Part shown: in pieces, positions 19,076 through 28,860 of the stretch
Layout: every line of letters begins with the position of its first letter
Numbering within the stretch: position 1 is the first letter of the stretch
DNA from: Bacteroidota bacterium
Lineage (GTDB): Bacteria; Bacteroidota; Bacteroidia; Bacteroidales; JAADGE01
DNA length: 45,540 nt
Reading direction: 5' to 3'
Assembly (NCBI GenBank): GCA_024277895.1
Contig: JAJRUH010000108.1
Location: 1-45,540, forward strand
Notes under the pieces: generated by a model
Told to the model about the DNA's origin: nothing
Databases searched by the model: none
What the model saw: the letters and a program-made list of their open reading frames with translations, nothing else
Made by a program: the position numbers and the translations under genes

Positions 19076-21045
19076 TTTTTATCGTCTTCTAACAGATTTA
19101 TTTTTTCTTGTATCTCTTTCATTTGTTTTTTTAGTGAAATTATGTCAGTTTTATTTGTATTTTCAATTTTATATTTCAACATTTTTTGTAGTTGATTTTT
19201 TAAAATCGGTTCACCTATAATATTTATTATTGCTTGTGCTTCATAAATATTTTTTATTTCTGTATTTTCTTTTTCGTTTAAATAATCAATAACACTTTGT
19301 ATTTTTTCTTCCGCAAATTTCCCGATTAAACCGTCATTCATAAAAAATGAATTTGTAAACAGAGTATGAATATTTGCTCCGAAAGTTTCTTTTTGCTCAA
19401 TTTCCGGAATAACTATACAATTTCCGTTTTTATCTCTATCAAGAAAAATAATATGTTCTTTCGGAAGGTCGGAAACTATAAAGGGTGAGTGAGCCGTTAT
19501 TATTATTTGAACGGGTTTCTTGTCAAATATTATCGGTAAAACTTCTGTTAAAAGATAAATATTTTGTTTTGACCATTCAGGATGCAAGTATAAATCAATT
19601 TCGTCAATTAAAATCAGATATGTTTCTGTTTTTATTTGTTTTTCTTTTACTTCTTTATCAATTTGTTCTTTTGCTTCCGATAATCTTGCAAATAAATTTA
19701 CAAAAGCCAGTTCTCCGGAACTTAATCTCCAACCAAAATTCAAGTAATTATTAATTTCTGTATTATATGTTAATGACTTTTTATAAATTTTAATAATTTT
19801 TGTGAAATATTTCCTTGGTACTTTAAAATTTATATTGTCATCAGATATATCATTAAAAACTATTTCATTTGACGGAATACTTTTTACTATATCAAGCATT
19901 TCTGAAAAAGTATTTAAATTATTTTCTTCAAATAACTTCTTACTATTTTTCAAAAGCATTTCATAAGTAGCTGTTTTATTATTGATTAAATCATAAACAT
20001 CATTAATGTATTCAAAATAATCTGTAAGTAAACGAGAGTCTTCTTTTATCAGTATTTCTAATTCTTTTTTCTTTTCTTCAAACGTATTATCTTTAATAGA
20101 ATTAAATAAATCTCTAATATCTGTAAGTAGATTTCTAATTTGTTTTTTCTTTGAGTATGTATTGTTATTAGGATTTAAATTATTAAAAATTGAGTTTACT
20201 TTAATTTCAAAGGATAAAATAAAAAATAGATAAATTAATCTTAAAATTAACTGTGTATGTTCAGAATATGTGTATATCTTTCTATATATTTCATTACTAA
20301 TCATAGAAGTACCTATCCGTAGATTTATGTTCAATATATATATGTTTGATGATATTGTTATGTTTTTTATTCCGTTTTCAGTTCCTAAAATTTTAGTTAT
20401 TTTATCAGAATATTCCTTTTTATCTAAAAAATTATTAATACTTTCTAAATTTTGAAACCAATATTCTTGTATGATAGAATAATGACTTTTTGTTTTATTT
20501 TTTTCTTGAATTTCTGTTAACTTATAATTTAAAGAAACATCTTTTGATGATGTATAAATTGATTTGGGATTAAAAAAATCATAAGGATTAAAAGTATTAG
20601 ACAAATAAATGACTGCAATTTCAGACTTTGGGAGTTTTTCATTCTCATAGCCATTTTCATTTCTGAGTACGATTTTCTTAAAAGATGTATTTATTATTAT
20701 ATTTTCGTGATGTAAAATAATTATTTCAGAATTTTCTTTTATGATAACGAAATGTAATAAATTGTAATTCTTCACCAATTTTGTTAAAAATTCTAACAAA
20801 CTACTTTTCCCACTTCCGTTTTTCCCTACAATTCCTGTAATATTTACAATACTGTCTCCGAAAAAATTATCAGGTAATCTGTAATCTTTTTTTTCATTAT
20901 GTATAAGTTCTCCGCCTGTAATCTCTTTTTTTTTATTATTGCCGTTGTTTTCGGGGATAAACTCAAAATGATGTTTAGGACTGAAGTTAAAGCCCTGTTT
21001 GTGTATATTTTTATAATCTTCAATCCAAATATATAAGAGTTCCAT
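19072..21045 (-). CDS. ptuA: AAA/SMC-like ATPase, PtuA-like (Septu system)
   Basis: Walker A GIVGKNGSGKSSLLEFL, signature LSSGELAFVNLFARLSEA, Walker B YLILIDEIDLYLHPEW, H-loop TAHSPF. Confidence 0.8.
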   Translation of the reverse strand: MELLYIWIEDYKNIHKQGFNFSPKHHFEFIPENNGNNKKKEITGGELIHNEKKDYRLPDNFFGDSIVNITGIVGKNGSGKSSLLEFLTKLVKNYNLLHFVIIKENSEIIILHHENIIINTSFKKIVLRNENGYENEKLPKSEIAVIYLSNTFNPYDFFNPKSIYTSSKDVSLNYKLTEIQEKNKTKSHYSIIQEYWFQNLESINNFLDKKEYSDKITKILGTENGIKNITISSNIYILNINLRIGTSMISNEIYRKIYTYSEHTQLILRLIYLFFILSFEIKVNSIFNNLNPNNNTYSKKKQIRNLLTDIRDLFNSIKDNTFEEKKKELEILIKEDSRLLTDYFEYINDVYDLINNKTATYEMLLKNSKKLFEENNLNTFSEMLDIVKSIPSNEIVFNDISDDNINFKVPRKYFTKIIKIYKKSLTYNTEINNYLNFGWRLSSGELAFVNLFARLSEAKEQIDKEVKEKQIKTETYLILIDEIDLYLHPEWSKQNIYLLTEVLPIIFDKKPVQIIITAHSPFIVSDLPKEHIIFLDRDKNGNCIVIPEIEQKETFGANIHTLFTNSFFMNDGLIGKFAEEKIQSVIDYLNEKENTEIKNIYEAQAIINIIGEPILKNQLQKMLKYKIENTNKTDIISLKKQMKEIQEKINLLEDDKK

Positions 21046-21056
21046 TATTTTAATTT

Positions 21057-21103
21057 AAAAAGTTTACAAATCAGGAGTTCAATTCCGAATTTGTAAACTT
21101 TTT
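21057..21103. promoter_or_regulatory. Perfect 15-bp inverted repeat (AAAAAGTTTACAAAT / ATTTGTAAACTTTTT), 17-nt loop, about 11 nt upstream of ptuA ATG
   Basis: Arms 21057-21071 and 21089-21103 read directly. Confidence 0.85.
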
Positions 21104-21183
21104 TTGAATTCTGCAAATCTTTTATTTTTATGAATTACCTTTGTGGGTAAAATTTACTTTTCAATATACAAATTTCTGATAAA

Positions 21184-22539
21184 ATGACCGAAAAGGAATT
21201 TGAAAATATATTAAAACTCGGAGAAAGTTATACCGTTGAGTTTAAGAGAAATATAAGTAAAGAACTTAAAAATGAAATTTGTTCGTTTTTAAATTCGTCG
21301 GGTGGAAAATTTTTTATCGGAATTGAAGATGATAATACCGTTTGCGGTGTTAATATTGATAATAAGATAAGTTCACAAATACAAACTTTAATTTCAGTAA
21401 TTCAACCAAATCCTAAATTGGATATTAGTGAATATACTTTCAAAAAGAAACAAATCTTTATAATTGATTGCAAAACTGACGAACGGAAACCATATATGAG
21501 TTTAGGAGTGGTTTATGTCAGAAGAGGAGCAAATTCTCAAAAATTATTATCACCCGATGAATTAAAAGATTTTTTTCAAAAAGAAAATAAAATATATTTT
21601 GAAAAATTAGTTAATGAAAATTTTTCTTATCCTGAAGATTTTGACAGTAACAGATTTAACGATTTTATAGAGAATGCAAATATATCTTCAAAAACTTCAC
21701 AAAAACAAATAATTGAAAATTTACAATTATTTTCAAAAAACAGTAAATTAATAAATGCGGGTATTTTGTTTTTTGCAAAAGATGTTCAAAAATACTTTGA
21801 ACACGCATCAATAAGATGCCTTTTATTTAAAGGAACTAATAAAAGTATAATTCTTGATGATAAATTAATTGGAGGAAGTTTACCTGAACAATACAAAGGA
21901 GCATTACAGTTTTTAAAAACCAAACTTGAATTACGCTACATAATAAAAACAGCCCGACCAAGAATTGAAAAATATGAAATTCCGGAAGTCGTTTTTAAAG
22001 AAGCAATTATTAATGCTTTAGTTCATCGTGATTATTTTGAAGCAGGCGGGAAAATCCATATTGAAATTTATGATAACAGAGTTGAGATTACAAATCCCGG
22101 AGGACTTGTAAATGTTATAAAAGACAATGAATTCGGAAAGAGAAGTGTTTCCAGAAATCCGATAATTTTTAATTTTTTTCAACGATTAAATTTAGTCGAA
22201 CAAGTTGGTTCCGGTATATCTCGAATGTTTGATGAAATGAGAATGCAGAATTTACCTGCGCCTCATTTTTTAGTTAAAGGAATTTTTTCTGTAACTCTTT
22301 ATCGTCCTATAAACTTTAATAGTTGGATGCAAAGTCCGGAAAATAAATTAACAAAAATTCAAACGCAAATTTTGATTGAAATATATAAAAATAGTAATAT
22401 TACACAATCAGAAATAAGTAGTTTAACAGATGTCGGAAAAACAACTGTTTATAATAATATTAAAAAACTTAAACAATTAGGAATACTTGAACGAATAGGC
22501 TCGGATAAATCGGGATATTGGACAATTTATTACAAATGA
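21184..22539 (+). CDS. AlbA_2 (Schlafen-like) DNA-binding domain protein with GHKL-ATPase-like region and C-terminal winged helix
   Basis: ESYTVEFKRN...ICSFLNSSGGKFFIGIEDD; EAIINALVHRDYFEAGGKIHIEIYDNRVEITNPGG; wHTH at C-terminus. Confidence 0.88.
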   Translation: MTEKEFENILKLGESYTVEFKRNISKELKNEICSFLNSSGGKFFIGIEDDNTVCGVNIDNKISSQIQTLISVIQPNPKLDISEYTFKKKQIFIIDCKTDERKPYMSLGVVYVRRGANSQKLLSPDELKDFFQKENKIYFEKLVNENFSYPEDFDSNRFNDFIENANISSKTSQKQIIENLQLFSKNSKLINAGILFFAKDVQKYFEHASIRCLLFKGTNKSIILDDKLIGGSLPEQYKGALQFLKTKLELRYIIKTARPRIEKYEIPEVVFKEAIINALVHRDYFEAGGKIHIEIYDNRVEITNPGGLVNVIKDNEFGKRSVSRNPIIFNFFQRLNLVEQVGSGISRMFDEMRMQNLPAPHFLVKGIFSVTLYRPINFNSWMQSPENKLTKIQTQILIEIYKNSNITQSEISSLTDVGKTTVYNNIKKLKQLGILERIGSDKSGYWTIYYK

Positions 22540-22585
22540 TATGTAAAAAAATATGCAATAATATTATAATCACGTTGTTATATGA

Positions 22586-22650
22586 TTTGGAATGTAAGTT
22601 TGATATGTAAATTTGATATGTAAATTTGAATTGTAATTCTGATATATAAA
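22586..22650. repeat. Five tandem 13-bp direct repeats (consensus TTTGATATGTAAA)
   Basis: TTTGGAATGTAAG, TTTGATATGTAAA, TTTGATATGTAAA, TTTGAATTGTAAT, TCTGATATATAAA, contiguous. Confidence 0.9.
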
Positions 22651-22679
22651 GTAATAAGAAATATTTTAAAATTTTAACA

Positions 22680-24482
22680 ATGACAATTATAGAAAAAATC
22701 ATCGCAAATCATTCAAAATTCGATACCGTAAAACCCGGCGATATTGTTGATATTGATATTGACGTAAGAGCGGCTCGCGATTTCGGAGGTCCCAATGTCG
22801 TTAAACACTTTAAAGAATATAATTTAACAATTAACGACGTATCCAAAACATTTTTTACTTTCGATACAAACCCTACGGGTTCCGACCAAAAATATGCAGT
22901 AAATCAGCAAATTTGCCGGCAATTTGCACGCGAACACGGCATAAAAGTTTTTGACATAAACAACGGAATAGGGACGCATACTTTTATTGAAAAAGGTTTG
23001 GCATATCCCGGAACAACTTCTTTAACAACCGATTCACATGCAAATATTTTGGGTGCCGTGGGTGCTTTCGGGCAAGGAATGGGAGACAAAGATATGGCAG
23101 TTGCTTTCAGCAAAGGACGTGTGTGGTTTAAAGTGCCGAAATCCGTCAAAATAAACTTTACAGGAAAACGTCCCGACGATATTTCCTCAAAAGACATTGT
23201 TTTGAATTTATTACATAAATTCGGTGCAAACAGTTTGCTCGGTTATTCCGTTGAAATGTATGGTAAAGAAGTTGATAAACTTACTCTTGACGAGCGAATT
23301 ACGATTGCCTCAATGGGAACCGAAATGGGAGCTATTATTATTTTATTTCCTCCGAATAAAGAAATTATGGACTATTGTTCCGAAAGAGCAGAAAAGAAAA
23401 TAGAAGGCGTTTATGCCGATGAGGACGCACAATATGATAAAGTTTTTGATATTGACATAAGCACTTTTAAATCTATGATTTCTCTTCCGGGAAAACCGCA
23501 CGATACCGTGAATATCATTGAAACAAAAAAAGTTAAGATAGATTCCGGTTTTATAGGCAGCTGTACAAACGGAAGAATTGAAGATATGCGTGAAGCAGCA
23601 AAAATTTTAAAAGGAAGAAAAATTGCACCGGGTGTTGTTCTGAAAATAGTTCCTTCGACTGATGAAATTTGGCAACAATGTTTAGATGAGGGAATTATGA
23701 AAACTTTTAAAGAAGCCGGAGCATTGGTTTCAAATGCCGGATGTGCCGGATGTGCCGCCGGACAAGTAGGGCAAAACGGTCCCGGAGAAATAACCGTAAG
23801 CACCGGGAACAGAAATTTTCCCGGTAAGCAAGGAAAAGGCAGCGTATATTTGGCATCACCGGCTACGGTCGCTGCTTCGTCTCTTGCCGGATATATAACA
23901 ACTTTCGACCGTATTCCCGAAAAACCCGAAGTATTTACACCGCAGGAAACAGAAGAAAAAATAAAAACTTCCGAAACTCATAAAGATATTGAACAAAAAC
24001 CTTTGATTGTTGAAGGCAGAGTTTGGTATATTCCTATGGATGACATAGATACCGATATGATTTTTCATAACAGATATTTGGCAATTACCGACATTAACGA
24101 AATGGGACAATATGCTTTTGATAATTTGGAAGGTTACGAAGATTTTGCAAAAAAAGCTAAACCCGGCGATATAGTTTTGGTTCATAAAAATTTTGGTGCG
24201 GGAAGTTCTCGCCAACAAGCCGTAGATTGCTTTAAAGCTCTTGGTATTCAGGCAATTATTGCCGAAAGCTACGGTGCAATTTATGAAAGAAATGCAATAA
24301 ATGCCGCTTTCCCGATAGTAACATACAAAACTTTGGAAGGCTTGGATTTAGAAGACGGAGACACTTTAAGAGTAGATTTTGAAACCGGAAAAATTGAAAA
24401 CATTTCAAAAAATACAAGCATACAAGCAGAACCGTTTTCGGAAGTTCAAAAAGAAATTTATCAAAACGGCGGTTTATTTTAA
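22680..24482 (+). CDS. Fused 3-isopropylmalate dehydratase / homoaconitase-type large plus small subunit
   Basis: LeuC-like part (TDSHANILGAVGAFGQGMGD, GSCTNGRIEDMREAA, CAGCAAGQVG) joined to LeuD-like swivelling domain (DDIDTDMIFHNRYL, NFGAGSSRQQA). Confidence 0.88.
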   Translation: MTIIEKIIANHSKFDTVKPGDIVDIDIDVRAARDFGGPNVVKHFKEYNLTINDVSKTFFTFDTNPTGSDQKYAVNQQICRQFAREHGIKVFDINNGIGTHTFIEKGLAYPGTTSLTTDSHANILGAVGAFGQGMGDKDMAVAFSKGRVWFKVPKSVKINFTGKRPDDISSKDIVLNLLHKFGANSLLGYSVEMYGKEVDKLTLDERITIASMGTEMGAIIILFPPNKEIMDYCSERAEKKIEGVYADEDAQYDKVFDIDISTFKSMISLPGKPHDTVNIIETKKVKIDSGFIGSCTNGRIEDMREAAKILKGRKIAPGVVLKIVPSTDEIWQQCLDEGIMKTFKEAGALVSNAGCAGCAAGQVGQNGPGEITVSTGNRNFPGKQGKGSVYLASPATVAASSLAGYITTFDRIPEKPEVFTPQETEEKIKTSETHKDIEQKPLIVEGRVWYIPMDDIDTDMIFHNRYLAITDINEMGQYAFDNLEGYEDFAKKAKPGDIVLVHKNFGAGSSRQQAVDCFKALGIQAIIAESYGAIYERNAINAAFPIVTYKTLEGLDLEDGDTLRVDFETGKIENISKNTSIQAEPFSEVQKEIYQNGGLF

Positions 24483-24547
24483 TCTTTAAACTATATTATT
24501 AACTTTGCAGTTCAAAATTTTTAAAATTATATAAAAACAGAAATAAA

Positions 24548-25144
24548 ATGAAACGACTTTTTTCAGTAATAAGTATTGCAACACTTTTTGCGGCTTCTTT
24601 TTTATTGTCAAATTGCAATAAGGACAAAAATAATGAAGTAACAGCAACAAACGGAAGTTCTTTTAAAATAGCTGTTGTAAAAACAGATACATTAGCCGAA
24701 GTTTATGAATATTATAACGATTTGCAAACAGCTTTGATGCTCGAACAACAAGATAAAGAAGCAGATTTGAGTGCCAGATATAAATCTTTGCAAACAAAAT
24801 ATTTAAAAATACAAAGAGATGCTCAAAATAGAATGATAACACCAACTTCCGCTCAGGCAAAACAAAAAAAATTAGCTTTGGAACAACAAAAATTGCAACA
24901 AGACCAACAAAATTATCAATCGGATATGATGGACAAATCTCAAAAAATGACATTGCAAATCTTGGACAGTATTAAAAATTATTTAAGAATTTACAATAAA
25001 GAACATCATTACGATATGATATTAACAAGCGATACTATCGGTTCTAATATTTTACTTTTTGATAAAAAATATGATATTACAAAGGATGTTATAAGGGGTT
25101 TGAATAAAAGATATCGTGCAGCAACAGGGAAAAAAGATAAATAA
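24548..25144 (+). CDS. OmpH/Skp-family periplasmic lipoprotein
   Basis: Lipobox LLSNC; KIAVVKTDTL start and Gln-rich coiled coil, YDMILTSD near C-terminus. Confidence 0.75.
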   Translation: MKRLFSVISIATLFAASFLLSNCNKDKNNEVTATNGSSFKIAVVKTDTLAEVYEYYNDLQTALMLEQQDKEADLSARYKSLQTKYLKIQRDAQNRMITPTSAQAKQKKLALEQQKLQQDQQNYQSDMMDKSQKMTLQILDSIKNYLRIYNKEHHYDMILTSDTIGSNILLFDKKYDITKDVIRGLNKRYRAATGKKDK

Positions 25145-25171
25145 TATCTTCCGTTATAATAAATGAATTTT

Positions 25172-25195
25172 CGTGCTGCACTGATGTGCGGCACG
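25172..25195. other. 10-bp hairpin with TGAT loop, possible weak terminator
   Basis: CGTGCTGCAC-TGAT-GTGCGGCACG. Confidence 0.5.
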
Positions 25196-25225
25196 GTTTA
25201 TTTAAAGTTGTTTATATAATAAAGA

Positions 25226-26485
25226 ATGGCATTTGCAGATACATATTTTAAGAGATTTCAAAGCGATACAATTCAAATTGCGAAAAAACCGCAGAATGAT
25301 TTATTTCTGATTATTGTTATCCCTTCTTATAATGAAGATGAACTGTGTAAATCTCTGCAATCTATAAGTAATTGTGTCTTGCCCCATAAATCGGCAGAAG
25401 TGATCGTAGTAATCAATTCTTCCGAAGATACATCGGCTGAAATTAAAGAAAAAAACAGAGAAACTTACAACAAAGCTCTTGCTTTTGCCGAAAAAAATAA
25501 CACATCGAAACTTAATTTTTTTATTCTTAATAAAGAAAATTTACCTCGGAAATTTGCCGGTGTAGGTTTAGCTCGAAAAATCGGAACGGACGAAGCATTG
25601 CACAGATTTAATTATTTAAATAATCCAAGCGGATTAATTGCAGGTTTTGATGCCGATGCTTTGCTTAAGAATAATTATCTGACGGAGATTGAAACTTATT
25701 TTAATCGTAATCCTAAAACGAATGCTGCATCAATAAATTTTGAACATCCTATTGCAGGAACCGGTTTCTCGAAAGAAATTTACCGAAATATTATAAATTA
25801 CGAACTGCATTTAAGATATTTTATTGAAGCATTAAGATTTGTAAAATTTCCCTTTGCTTATCACACTATCGGTTCGAGTTTTGTCGTACGTGCCGATATT
25901 TATGCAAAACAAGGCGGTATGAACAGAAAAAAAGCCGGTGAAGATTTTTATTTTCTGCAAAAAATTATCCCTTTGGGAAATTACGGGGAAATTAATACAA
26001 CAACCGTTATCCCGTCGCCTCGTTTATCCGACAGAGTTCCGTTCGGAACCGGTGCAGCTGTTTCAAAAATGATTGAAAATGATACTGATGATTTCGGAAC
26101 CTACAATTTTGATGTTTTTATTTTGCTGAAAACCTTTTTTGAAAAAACAGTCGAGTTTTATAAAAACTCCGATTATTCAGATTTTTCTCAAATTATTGCT
26201 GAGTTTTTAGATATAAATAACTTTAAAACCGATTTAATTAAAATTAAAAACAACAGTCCGAATATTACTATTTTTAAAAAACGTTTTTTCGATTGGTTTA
26301 ATGCTTTCAGAGTTATAAAATTTTTAAATTTTGCACACGAAAAATATTTTTCACGACAAAAGGTGAAAAATGAATCCGTTAAACTGCTGAAAATATATCA
26401 TAACGAAATAAATATGCCGGATAACGAAAAAGATTTATTACTTTTATATCGAAAAATTCAAAAAAAAACTTCTTATAAAATATAA
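25226..26485 (+). CDS. Family 2-type glycosyltransferase
   Basis: IIVIPSYNEDELCKSLQSI, IAGFDADALL. Confidence 0.75.
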   Translation: MAFADTYFKRFQSDTIQIAKKPQNDLFLIIVIPSYNEDELCKSLQSISNCVLPHKSAEVIVVINSSEDTSAEIKEKNRETYNKALAFAEKNNTSKLNFFILNKENLPRKFAGVGLARKIGTDEALHRFNYLNNPSGLIAGFDADALLKNNYLTEIETYFNRNPKTNAASINFEHPIAGTGFSKEIYRNIINYELHLRYFIEALRFVKFPFAYHTIGSSFVVRADIYAKQGGMNRKKAGEDFYFLQKIIPLGNYGEINTTTVIPSPRLSDRVPFGTGAAVSKMIENDTDDFGTYNFDVFILLKTFFEKTVEFYKNSDYSDFSQIIAEFLDINNFKTDLIKIKNNSPNITIFKKRFFDWFNAFRVIKFLNFAHEKYFSRQKVKNESVKLLKIYHNEINMPDNEKDLLLLYRKIQKKTSYKI

Positions 26486-26491
26486 AATTCA

Positions 26492-27361
26492 ATGAAAAAG
26501 CTAATATTAATCTTTTTTGCACTTTTTCAAACAGCTTTTATTTTTTCGCAACAAAATGATTCAACGGCAAATTCACTTCTTTGGGAAATTTCCGGAAACG
26601 GTATTGAAAAACCGTCTTATATTTTCGGAACAATTCATATGATTCCGAAAGATGATTATTTTTTTACGAATTTGATGAAAGAAAAATTTGCCGCTTGTGA
26701 AAAATTAGTTCTCGAAATTGATATAAATATGTCTTTGGCAGAGCAAATTAAAGCAGCAAAACAAATGTTTCTGCCGGAAGGAAAATTATTGTATGATTAT
26801 ATGACGGAAAAAGATTCTGTTGAGTTTCATTCATATTTAATCGACAGTCTGAAAATCAGTAAATCAACTTATAAAAAAGTTATCAGAATAAAACCTCTGT
26901 TTGGTTCAAGTTTGATATTAAAAGAATTAGTCGGCAAAATAAAAACTTACGAACAAGAACTTAATAAACTTGCAAAGAAAAAAGGAACGGAGGTTGTCGG
27001 ATTGGAAACATTGCAATTTCAAATGGACTTAGTGAATGATATAAGCATTGAAGACCAAATTAAAATGCTTTTTGAAGATGGCCTGTCCGGCAATCCGTTA
27101 GATACTTATAATGAAATGGTTGCAGCATATAAAGAACAAAATTTAACTAAGTTGAAAGAATTAATTGATGCCGACGATTCTATGACAAAACTCGGCGACA
27201 AATTTTTAAAAGACAGAAATGCCGATTGGATTTCAAAAATTGAAAAACTGATAAAAGAGAATCCTGTTTTTATTGCCGTAGGTGCCGGACATCTCGCCGG
27301 TAAAAGCGGTGTTTTAAATTTATTACGAGAAAAAGGATATAATGTCAAACCGATAAGATAA
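26492..27361 (+). CDS. TraB/GumN family protein
   Basis: LLWEISGNGIEKPSYIFGTIHMIPKDD, VFIAVGAGHLAGKSGVLNLLREKGYNV. Confidence 0.92.
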   Translation: MKKLILIFFALFQTAFIFSQQNDSTANSLLWEISGNGIEKPSYIFGTIHMIPKDDYFFTNLMKEKFAACEKLVLEIDINMSLAEQIKAAKQMFLPEGKLLYDYMTEKDSVEFHSYLIDSLKISKSTYKKVIRIKPLFGSSLILKELVGKIKTYEQELNKLAKKKGTEVVGLETLQFQMDLVNDISIEDQIKMLFEDGLSGNPLDTYNEMVAAYKEQNLTKLKELIDADDSMTKLGDKFLKDRNADWISKIEKLIKENPVFIAVGAGHLAGKSGVLNLLREKGYNVKPIR

Positions 27362-27368
27362 AAACATT

Positions 27369-28001
27369 ATGGAAATAGATTTAAGATTATTAAAGAAAAA
27401 ATTCCCGAATTTTGAAAAACGTATGTTAAAAGATATGCTTTCATACGGAATCATTAAAGAAATTCCTGAAGGTACGGAAGTTATTCGTTACGGGCAATAT
27501 ATGAAAATGCTTCCGGTTGTTATTGACGGTGTTGTTAAAGTTTACAGCCAATATGAAGATAAAGAATTTTTACTCTATTACATTCAGTCTAACGAAAGTT
27601 GTATTATGTCCTTATCGGCAGTTTTGAATGATACGCCGAGCAGAGTTTTTGCCCTTACCGGAAAAAATTCCGTAATTATGATGTTTCCTTCAAAATTTGT
27701 AAAAAAGTGGATTAAAGATTTCGGAGCTTTTAATAATTTATTCTATCATTTGTACGATAATCGTTATAATGATTTAATTGAAACACTTAATCAAGTTTTA
27801 TTTGAAAAGTTAGATAAACGGCTATATGATTACTTGGTCGAAAAATCAAAAGTCAGCGGTTCGGATACAATAAAAATTACTCACCGAGTAATTGCCGAAG
27901 AAGTCGGAACAGCAAGGGAAGTTGTCAGTCGCATATTAAAAAAACTTGAAACAAATAAGCAAATTGAACAAGGAAAAGGATACGTTAAAATTTTAAAATA
28001 A
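27369..28001 (+). CDS. Crp/Fnr family transcriptional regulator
   Basis: cNMP-like fold and C-terminal HTH VIAEEVGTAREVVSRILKKLE. Confidence 0.92.
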   Translation: MEIDLRLLKKKFPNFEKRMLKDMLSYGIIKEIPEGTEVIRYGQYMKMLPVVIDGVVKVYSQYEDKEFLLYYIQSNESCIMSLSAVLNDTPSRVFALTGKNSVIMMFPSKFVKKWIKDFGAFNNLFYHLYDNRYNDLIETLNQVLFEKLDKRLYDYLVEKSKVSGSDTIKITHRVIAEEVGTAREVVSRILKKLETNKQIEQGKGYVKILK

Positions 28002-28079
28002 TAATTAAGAATCTGAATTTATCCGAATGTATAATTACAAGCGTATAAAACGATATTAAAAATCTGAAAGTAACATAAA

Positions 28080-28661
28080 ATGGAACAGATTTACACAGAA
28101 GATAAAGCTTTCAACAAAATTAACTTCAAAGAACATTATTTAACAAAAGGAGAATACGACAACTGCAAATTTATCAATTGTGATTTTTCTGATACAGACT
28201 TTTCAGATATCAGATTTTCAGAATGTAAATTTGTTGACTGTAATTTAAGTTTGGTTAACCTGACAAAAACGGCATTTCTTGGCGTAAAATTCAAAGACTG
28301 TAAAATGTCGGGACTTAATTTTAATAGTTGTAACGAGTTTGGACTTTCATTTAGTTTTTATAATTGTTCTCTTAATTATTCTTCATTCTGTAAAACTAAA
28401 ATAAAAAAGACAATTTTTAAAAATTCTCAGTTGCAGGAAACAGATTTTACAGAATGTGATTTAACAAGTTCGGTTTTTGATAATTGCGATTTGTCAAAAG
28501 CAACTTTTGAGAACACAATAATTGAGAAGGTTAACTTTCAAACTTCATACAATTATTCAATTGACCCGGAAATTAATCGAATTAAAAAAGCAAAATTTTC
28601 TTTTCCTGGAATTTCAGGACTCTTGCACAAATATGATATTGAAATCGAAACCATTAATTAA
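28080..28661 (+). CDS. Pentapeptide repeat protein (Qnr/MfpA-like organisation)
   Basis: Repeated A/C/S-[DN]-[LF]-xx units: CKFINCDFSDTDFSDIRFSECKFVDCNLSLVNL... Confidence 0.9.
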   Translation: MEQIYTEDKAFNKINFKEHYLTKGEYDNCKFINCDFSDTDFSDIRFSECKFVDCNLSLVNLTKTAFLGVKFKDCKMSGLNFNSCNEFGLSFSFYNCSLNYSSFCKTKIKKTIFKNSQLQETDFTECDLTSSVFDNCDLSKATFENTIIEKVNFQTSYNYSIDPEINRIKKAKFSFPGISGLLHKYDIEIETIN

Positions 28662-28860
28662 TATTGAATCGATAATTGAAATCCCGAGAAAATATATGAA
28701 AATCAATAAATACGAAATAGGGATATAAGGTAAATGTAATTTTTTTTTGAATTCAGAAGAAAATAATATTCAGAAGTATTTTTGATAACAAATTTAACCG
28801 AATAATTGTGTATATTCTGATGTTAAAAACCTTTTTACAATTTCGAATATTTATGATTCG

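Noticed and set aside
21072-21088. GGAGTTCAATTCC in the ptuA-upstream hairpin resembles a tRNA T-arm
   Set aside because: T-stem does not pair properly and no acceptor, D or anticodon arms fit around it; it is only the loop of the inverted repeat.
18143-21183. Retron with PtuAB effectors
   Set aside because: No reverse transcriptase ORF in the window; the nearby hairpin is too short to be an msr-msd.
22586-22650. CRISPR-like array
   Set aside because: 13-bp units are contiguous without spacers and no cas genes are present.
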